Assembly (NCBI RefSeq): GCF_030272615.1
Contig: NC_081413.1
Coordinates: 560,769,445-560,833,444 of the forward strand
Origin: Cryptomeria japonica
Taxonomy: Eukaryota > Streptophyta > Pinopsida > Cupressales > Cupressaceae
Direction: 5' to 3'
DNA length: 64,000 nt
Shown: positions 58,761 to 64,000 of the stretch, piece by piece
Layout of the letters: the number at the start of each line of letters is the position of its first letter
How positions within the stretch are numbered: position 1 is the first letter of the stretch
Notes under the pieces: generated by a model
Seen by the model: the letters and a program-made list of their open reading frames with translations, nothing else
Told to the model about the DNA's origin: nothing
The model's database searches: none
Made by a program: the position numbers and the translations under genes

Positions 58761-59031
58761 TTCTCTACTTATAATCTACTCATTATGTATTGTTTAACTA
58801 TAAATGAGTTATCCTCAAGCTAAAATATAAAATATATATGATTATTATTATCTTTTACTTCATTGTGTTATTACATTAAAATATAATTTCTACTATAATA
58901 AAAACTAATAATAGTATTTTAATGTTGGAACAAAATTTAAATATTAAGGGAGGGAAATAAGATATGTAGGGGTAGGGGTAGCTCCTATATTCACTAGAAA
59001 GAAACCCATCACCCTTACAAAGAATTGAGAT
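58761..59031. other. short AT-rich spacer
   Basis: Between the duplicated block and the truncated LTR of copia B. Nothing recognised. Confidence 0.5.
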
Positions 59032-60228
59032 ATTAGTATCTGTAGTTGATTGAACATGAGTTTCAGTGTTCCAGAAGGTGATTTGATCAAGTTATGAGGT
59101 CCCCTATGATGACTGGATTTTCTGTTGGTTTTGTATTGCAGAGTTGTGATTTTTGGTTTGTATTGCTCTAGAATTTATTCATTATGTTGAGCAGATTTTG
59201 GAGAGTGTTTGAGATGTTCATATGTGATCTTAGATCAAATGGTTCATGATTTGAAACTTTACAAGTGTATCTTTCAATTTGTCAGTGAGTTATGTTGGTG
59301 TTCTTGAGCTACGGGAGGGAGACGGTGATGATTCTTCTAATCTGAGTTGTTATGGTTGTTGCGGAGGAATTCATGTTTCTTGGTGATGTTTTTCAATCAT
59401 GTTCTATCCGTGTGGGTGGTCCACATTGATCATTGTGCATGTTATTGAATATTTTTCATATGCACATTAAGAACATAATGCTCTTGGCTGACATGATGAT
59501 TATTGCATATTACGGATGATCTTGGCAAGTTATTTGGTGGTGTTGCGTGTTCGAGGTTTTGATTTAGGTTCATACTATGTCCTTGTCGACATTGTATTAT
59601 TCCACATATTGGTTTGTGTATCGTATGATAAAATTTTGTCATTAGGTCTTATGATTTGAGCCCACCTTAATGTTAAGGTTGATGATTTGTATAAATAAGT
59701 GTAATAGTCATGTAAGTTGTGTATCTGCGATCTTTGAGAGTATTGTATGTGCGAACAAGCAAATTGATTATTCAAAAGTGACAAGAACAAAGAAGTGTTT
59801 CAAAGTAGACAGTGTGCTTAATTGGAACTTTGATCAAGCATTTGGAGATGCTATTCTTTACGTTCATGTAATCCAGATTGGTGTCTGATATTTTTAAGGT
59901 AGTGAGCCTTCCCTAGGTTACTCCCTTTGTTGTTTTCAACAGTGAGCTCTAGGTAATGTGCCTGAATGCATGTGTATTCCCCATTGTAATATTTTCATAT
60001 ACTACTACAGAGTATCATGATATTGTGGGTAGGTTCCCACCTTTGTTTTTCTCTTAATTGGGTTTTCCATGTCAAAATTTGTGTTTTATGTGTATTTTTG
60101 TTGTGATGTTTATCTTTGTTTTTGTATTTGATAATCAAATCTGAAGTTGTGGTTAATTTGTTTAAGTTTGGTGAAAACTGATTCACCCCCCACTAGCTCT
60201 TAGTTTTCCTTCATTGTTGTTGCCAACA
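59032..60228 (+). repeat. 5' LTR of copia copy B, 5'-truncated
   Basis: Aligns with 7350-8515 of copy A's 3' LTR (TTAGTATCTGTAGTTGATT against TTAGTATCTATAGTTGATT at the left) and ends GTTGCCAACA. The segment matching 7196-7350 is missing, so either it was deleted or the left flank was rearranged. Confidence 0.88.
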
Positions 60229-60230
60229 AT

Positions 60231-60242
60231 TGGTATCAGAGA
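60231..60242 (+). promoter_or_regulatory. primer-binding site of copia B
   Basis: TGGTATCAGAGA, two bases after the LTR end. Initiator-Met type with the last base changed. Confidence 0.88.
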
Positions 60243-60281
60243 TAGATCTTCTGGAAGCTTGACCGATTGAGAAGATTCGGG

Positions 60282-61578
60282 ATGGAAACTATTATTTTCT
60301 AGAAAGAAAGTCTGAGATTTGATGGAACTAATTACACCATATGGAAGAACTGGGTGGAGTGTCACTTGAAATACCTTGGAGAAGATTATTAGAAGATCAC
60401 AAAGAATGTCTACAATGGTCCTCATAATTGTCATGTTATTGCAAATGAGATCAAGGATGCTGAACATAATATAAGTTCCAAATAAGCATTGTTGAGTGCC
60501 CTGACTGATTCAGAGATGAGTAATATGATGGGATTGCAGAATGCTCATGAGATTTGGGAGAAGTTAGAAACCTTGTATGAAGGAGAAAAACATGTGAAAG
60601 TTTCTAAATTCCAGAGCTTGAAAAGGAAAGTATGAGTTGCTGAGAATGGGAGAAGATGAGAGTATTTCATCCATTATGGCTAAAGTGAATGATCTTGTAC
60701 TAAACATCAGATGTGTCGATGAAATCATTGAAGAAGATGAGATTGTAGCTAAAGTGTTGAGATTCTTGCTTGTTTCTTACAAACACAAAGTTGCTGCTAT
60801 TGATGAGATCTAGAATGTGACCACTATCACAAGAGACATGTTGGTTGGTAAGCTTGTTGCTTTTGAATTAAGTGAACTTGGAGAATCACATGGAAAAACT
60901 GACACTACATTTAAAGATACTCTATTCAGGAAGCAAAAGTATGATCTGGGAGAGAGTTCAACTAGGGTTTCTATTTATGAAAGGGAAATGAAAGAGATGG
61001 AAGAGCAAGAAAGAGAATTGGAAGATCTTGAAGAACTCATTGCCAAAATATTGCCTAAGAGAGCTAGTAGGTATGATGGAAAGAATGTTTTTTCATGCAA
61101 TAAGATAGGATATTTTGCTTCTAGATGCCCACAAACAATGTCAAAATATGATAAGCCTTACAATCCTAATCACAAGAATAGATATCAGAAGAAGTTTTAT
61201 TATGCTAGTAATGGAGGTGTGACAGATGATGAATCTAAGAAAGGGAATTCAAAAGATGAATTTGTATTCATTGCTATCAAGGAAGATAATCTAGTACCTG
61301 TTGATTCTACAAGCTGCATTGTTGAAGAAAAAGCCTTGGCTACTAAGATTGAAGAGAAAGATGAATGGGTGATTGATAGTGGTTGTTCACCTCACATGAC
61401 AGGTGATAAAGAAAAAATTATGAATATAGAGAAATATGATGGCAGTATATTAAGATTTAGAGATGAAAAAGCTTATGTAATCCATGGTAGAGGTTCTATT
61501 TTTCTTGATGGTAAGCATAAAATTCATGATGTTTTATATGTTGAGGATTTGAAGCATAATATTTTGAGTGTTGGATAG
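60282..61578 (+). pseudogene. copia B gag and protease start
   Basis: It begins METIIF (stop) KESLRFDGTNYTIWKNW, the usual copia gag opening. Further pieces are LTDSEMSNMMGLQNAHEIWE, after a frameshift at about 60630 SSIMAKVNDLVLNIRCVDE, and from 60817 an open frame of 253 codons. That frame has a Glu-rich helix, a damaged zinc knuckle (FSCNKIGYFASRC: the first Cys is missing and His is Tyr), and the protease start EWVIDSGCSPHMTGDK with the catalytic DSG intact. It ends at LKHNILSVG, where the next codon is a stop in place of Gln. Confidence 0.9.
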
Positions 61579-62220
61579 ATGGTTGATAATGGATATGATT
61601 TATGATTCAACAATAGGAAATGTAAAATTCTGAATAGCTTTGGTATAGAAATTGCATCGGGAACTAAAACTAAAGGTAATGTCTTTCATCTGAACGCTAG
61701 TGAGAAAAGTTGTTTGATTTTTTAAATTGATGAATGTTGGTTATGGTATAGGAGGATGTGTCATGTTAATTTGGACTACATGGTTAAGATAAGTTTTATC
61801 CAAGTTGTTAGAGATTTGCCTAAGATAGTGAATCCTACTAATCTGGTGTGTAAACAATGTCAATTGGGAAAACAAACAAGAATTTTATTCAAGAGAAAAT
61901 AATATACATTTAATGGGATATTAGATCTTGTACATACTTATTTATGTGGTCCTTCTAGGGTGAGAAGTTTGCATGGTGGCAGGAACTTTATGTTGTTGAT
62001 TGATGACTATTCCAGAATGATGTGGGTCACTTTTCTAAGAGAGAAATTTGAAGCACTAGAGAAATTCAAAATATTCAAAGATAAAGTGGAGATAGAGGCA
62101 AGATTGAAGCTGAAGTGTCTGAGATCTCAAAGAGGAGGAGAATTCGCTTATGGTGAGTTTAATTCCTTTTGTGAAGAGCATGCAATTAGGAGACAGTTAT
62201 CTGCTCCACGAACCCCTTAG
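61579..62220 (+). pseudogene. copia B integrase
   Basis: GAG-pre-integrase CWLWYRRMCHVNLD (the usual WH is WY) and CKQCQLGKQT precede the core. The core reads LVHTYLCGPSRVRSLHGG. The catalytic Asp of the HTDLCGP box is Tyr. LRSQRGGEF has Gln where the second Asp belongs. The Glu is kept in NGVVEMKN just beyond. An open stretch covers 61960-62217 (FMLLIDDYSRMMWVTFLREK). Two of three catalytic residues are lost, besides several stops. Confidence 0.9.
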
Positions 62221-62238
62221 TAGAATGGAGTTGTTGAG

Positions 62239-63055
62239 ATGAAGAACATAACTATTTTGGATGCTAGTAGGACTATGATGATTGAAGGAAATGTTCTGCA
62301 TATCTATTGGAGAGAAGTTGTTAGCACTGATGTGTGCACATTCAGTAGAGTGCATATAAAAGGTGATTCTGGTAAGACCCCTTATGAGTTATGGTTTGAT
62401 CATGTTCCTACATTTAGATATTGCAGAATCTTAGGAAGTAAATGTTATATTAAAAGAGATGAGGATATAGGAAAATTTGATACAAGATGTGATAAAGGAA
62501 TTTTCTTAAGATATTCTACTAAGAGCAAGGCCTATCGATGTAGGAAAAATAGTAGAAAGTGAAAATGTGAAGGTTGATGAGTGTCATGAGAAACAAATCA
62601 GAGCACACAGATATGAATTTGATCATCAGGATGTTAGTTCAAAGCAAGTGTAGACTCAGAGCATAAAACAGAGTGATCTGAAAGAGTTATTAAATCCAGA
62701 TGTTGTTGGTGATGAAGAAGTGCAAGGAAATGAAAATCAGAACAATCAGAAGACCCCCAAGTATGTGAGATTAAATCATTCAGAGAATCAGATCATTGGT
62801 GATAAAAGTGAAGGTGTGATGACTAGGAGAAGAATTGTTGCTGAAGAGATATGTCTAATTTTCAAGATTGAGCCCAAAGATGTTGTTGAAGCTTGTAAAG
62901 ATGAAAATTGGATAAAATCTATGAAAGAAGAATTAAATTGGATTAAGAAGAACAATACATGGGAAATTGTTCCGAGACCTAAAAAAAAGAATGTGATTGC
63001 TGTGAAATGGGTATTCAAGAATAAACTGAATGAAGATGGAGAAGTCATTAGAAAT
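62239..63055 (+). pseudogene. copia B integrase C-terminal region and RT start
   Basis: Counterpart of 1-829. Open from 62239 to 62560 and again 62720-63055, with TPYELWFDHVP, GSKCYIKRDEDIGKFD and KWVFKNKLNEDGEVI. The RT frame ends at the insert (63056). A short deletion near 62540 relative to copy A shifts the frame after KSKAYRC. Confidence 0.88.
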
Positions 63056-64000
63056 TGTTGGTAAACAGATTTGTCACTACAGTCATTTATCTAAAACTAA
63101 ACCTATTTTCCTGATGAGCAGTGACAAACATCCCAATAGTTAGAGAGATTGTGGTAAAACCACAATCTTCTTCTACGTTTGAGAGGGGATACTCCCTCGT
63201 ATGATAGGGGTATTTAGGATTTTTGTGTACTTTTAACCTGAAAGTACATAAAGGAGAAAACATATAACTTAAATAAGATTAATAACATAAACCCTACTAG
63301 AAGACATACAAATACCAATTAGGATTCCATAAATGATAACAATTACAAAAGGGGTTACCACCAAATAGGTTAGTCATGCAAAAATGATGAAAGAAGTACA
63401 ATAAACCTTCACACAAGAAGAGATAGGTTGTGCTAGAACATGCAAGTCAAGATACCTTGAAATGATGTGTTCCATCAACAGATTTCACCAATACATAAAG
63501 GGATTACTAATTCAACATACGATAAATTAGTAACGATGACTCATGAATACATTCAAGACACATGAACTCAATAACTTCTTCATTATTCTTTTTGAAAATA
63601 TAAAAGTTCAAAAATCCCCTAGTATAAAGCTATGATCATCAAAGTTCGCACTTAGTTCCTCTACAAAATTCTATAGAGTTTTCCCCTTGTCGTAAAAGTC
63701 TCCCCTTTACAATGCAAAAACCTTGTCTTTTTAGGCTTCTAGTATAACTACCTTATAACCAACTTCAATCCTAGGTTAATAACTAACTTTTTTCTACGTA
63801 AATCTCAATGAGTTAATAACTTACACCTTTATGCACAGAAGAAGTCAACATTCCAAACTTTGATTACAATAAGTGACATAAGTCACTTTTACAAAAATAC
63901 AATTTTAAACTTGTAATATTGATGAAGAACCAAGTCATGAGTTATGCTGAGGCACTTCTCCATCTTCATCCACTTCATCTAATATCATAATCATATCACC
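63056..64000. mobile_element. left part of the nested insert in copy B
   Basis: Starts TGTTGGTAAACAGATTTGTC at the same RT base as in copy A (830) and matches 830-1697. It carries about 90 extra bases at 63080-63175 missing from copy A, including a hairpin GATTGTGGT..ACCACAATC (63147-63167) and the inverted pair TTTGTCACT (63070-63078) with AGTGACAAA (63120-63128). The insert runs off the window. The PPR part would lie beyond it if it is conserved. Confidence 0.88.

Larger units (their letters stand above)
59032..64000 (+). mobile_element. Ty1/copia copy B, 5' part, with the same nested insert
   Basis: Contents: 5' LTR lacking about its first 150 bases (59032-60228), primer-binding site, gag, protease, integrase, RT start (to 63055) and the beginning of the insert also found in copy A (63056 to the window end). 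From about 62236 onward it matches 1-1697. All frames are broken by stops and shifts. Confidence 0.92.

Overview
This is plant nuclear DNA, most likely from a large-genome gymnosperm such as a conifer. That placement is inference from AT-rich sequence, very low gene density, plant-type retroelements, a PPR-type and an F-box/FBD-type gene, and deep layers of old, frame-broken retrotransposons. Almost everything recognisable is mobile DNA. The one plausible host gene is an F-box/LRR gene on the minus strand (about 56.7-58.2 kb).

Layout. 1-8515: 3' half of a Ty1/copia element (copy A). Its reverse transcriptase (RT) gene is split by a 4.76-kb insert (830-5590) that carries a decayed PPR gene. 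8516-11240: no genes. 12060-18816: a LINE (L1-type ORF1 and endonuclease), split by a complete 4.1-kb non-autonomous LTR element (12933-17032) and cut off by a Ty3/gypsy element from 18817. The gypsy RT is in turn split by an internally deleted copia element with both LTRs (21898-26193), and its frame resumes at 26195. 26292-27600: another copia LTR. 30118-33790: a decayed copia pol (copy C). 34950-35950 (minus): a copia gag/LTR fragment.

36.5-58.8 kb is organised around a duplicated block. The right copy (54655-58760) is compact and holds the F-box gene. The left copy is spread over 36463-50660. It was expanded by a poly(A)-tailed retroinsert (36954-38177), a 2.8-kb solo LTR with 5-bp target-site duplication ATACT (39298-42134), and a 6-kb minus-strand LTR element with target-site duplication TATCT and a very long LTR (43290-49338). 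It also lost most of its F-box gene in a 1.4-kb deletion. Between the two copies, at 52555-54640 on the minus strand, lies a copia-like LTR and polypurine tract next to an unrecognised, coiled-coil-rich decayed reading frame.

58.8-64 kb: the 5' part of a second copia of the same family as copy A (copy B), with LTR, primer-binding site, gag, protease and integrase. Its RT is broken at the same base by the same insert. The two ends of the window are therefore paralogous (1-1697 matches about 62236-64000). The simplest reading is that a copia element acquired a PPR-bearing insert and the composite was then multiplied, either by transposition or by segmental duplication.

Most in-frame stops fall where the family has Trp or Gln, which fits decay by deamination of methylated cytosine. 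No RNA genes, CRISPR arrays or bacterial-type operons were seen. Coordinates of decayed elements come from reading by eye and are approximate unless a terminal TG/CA and target-site duplication is given.
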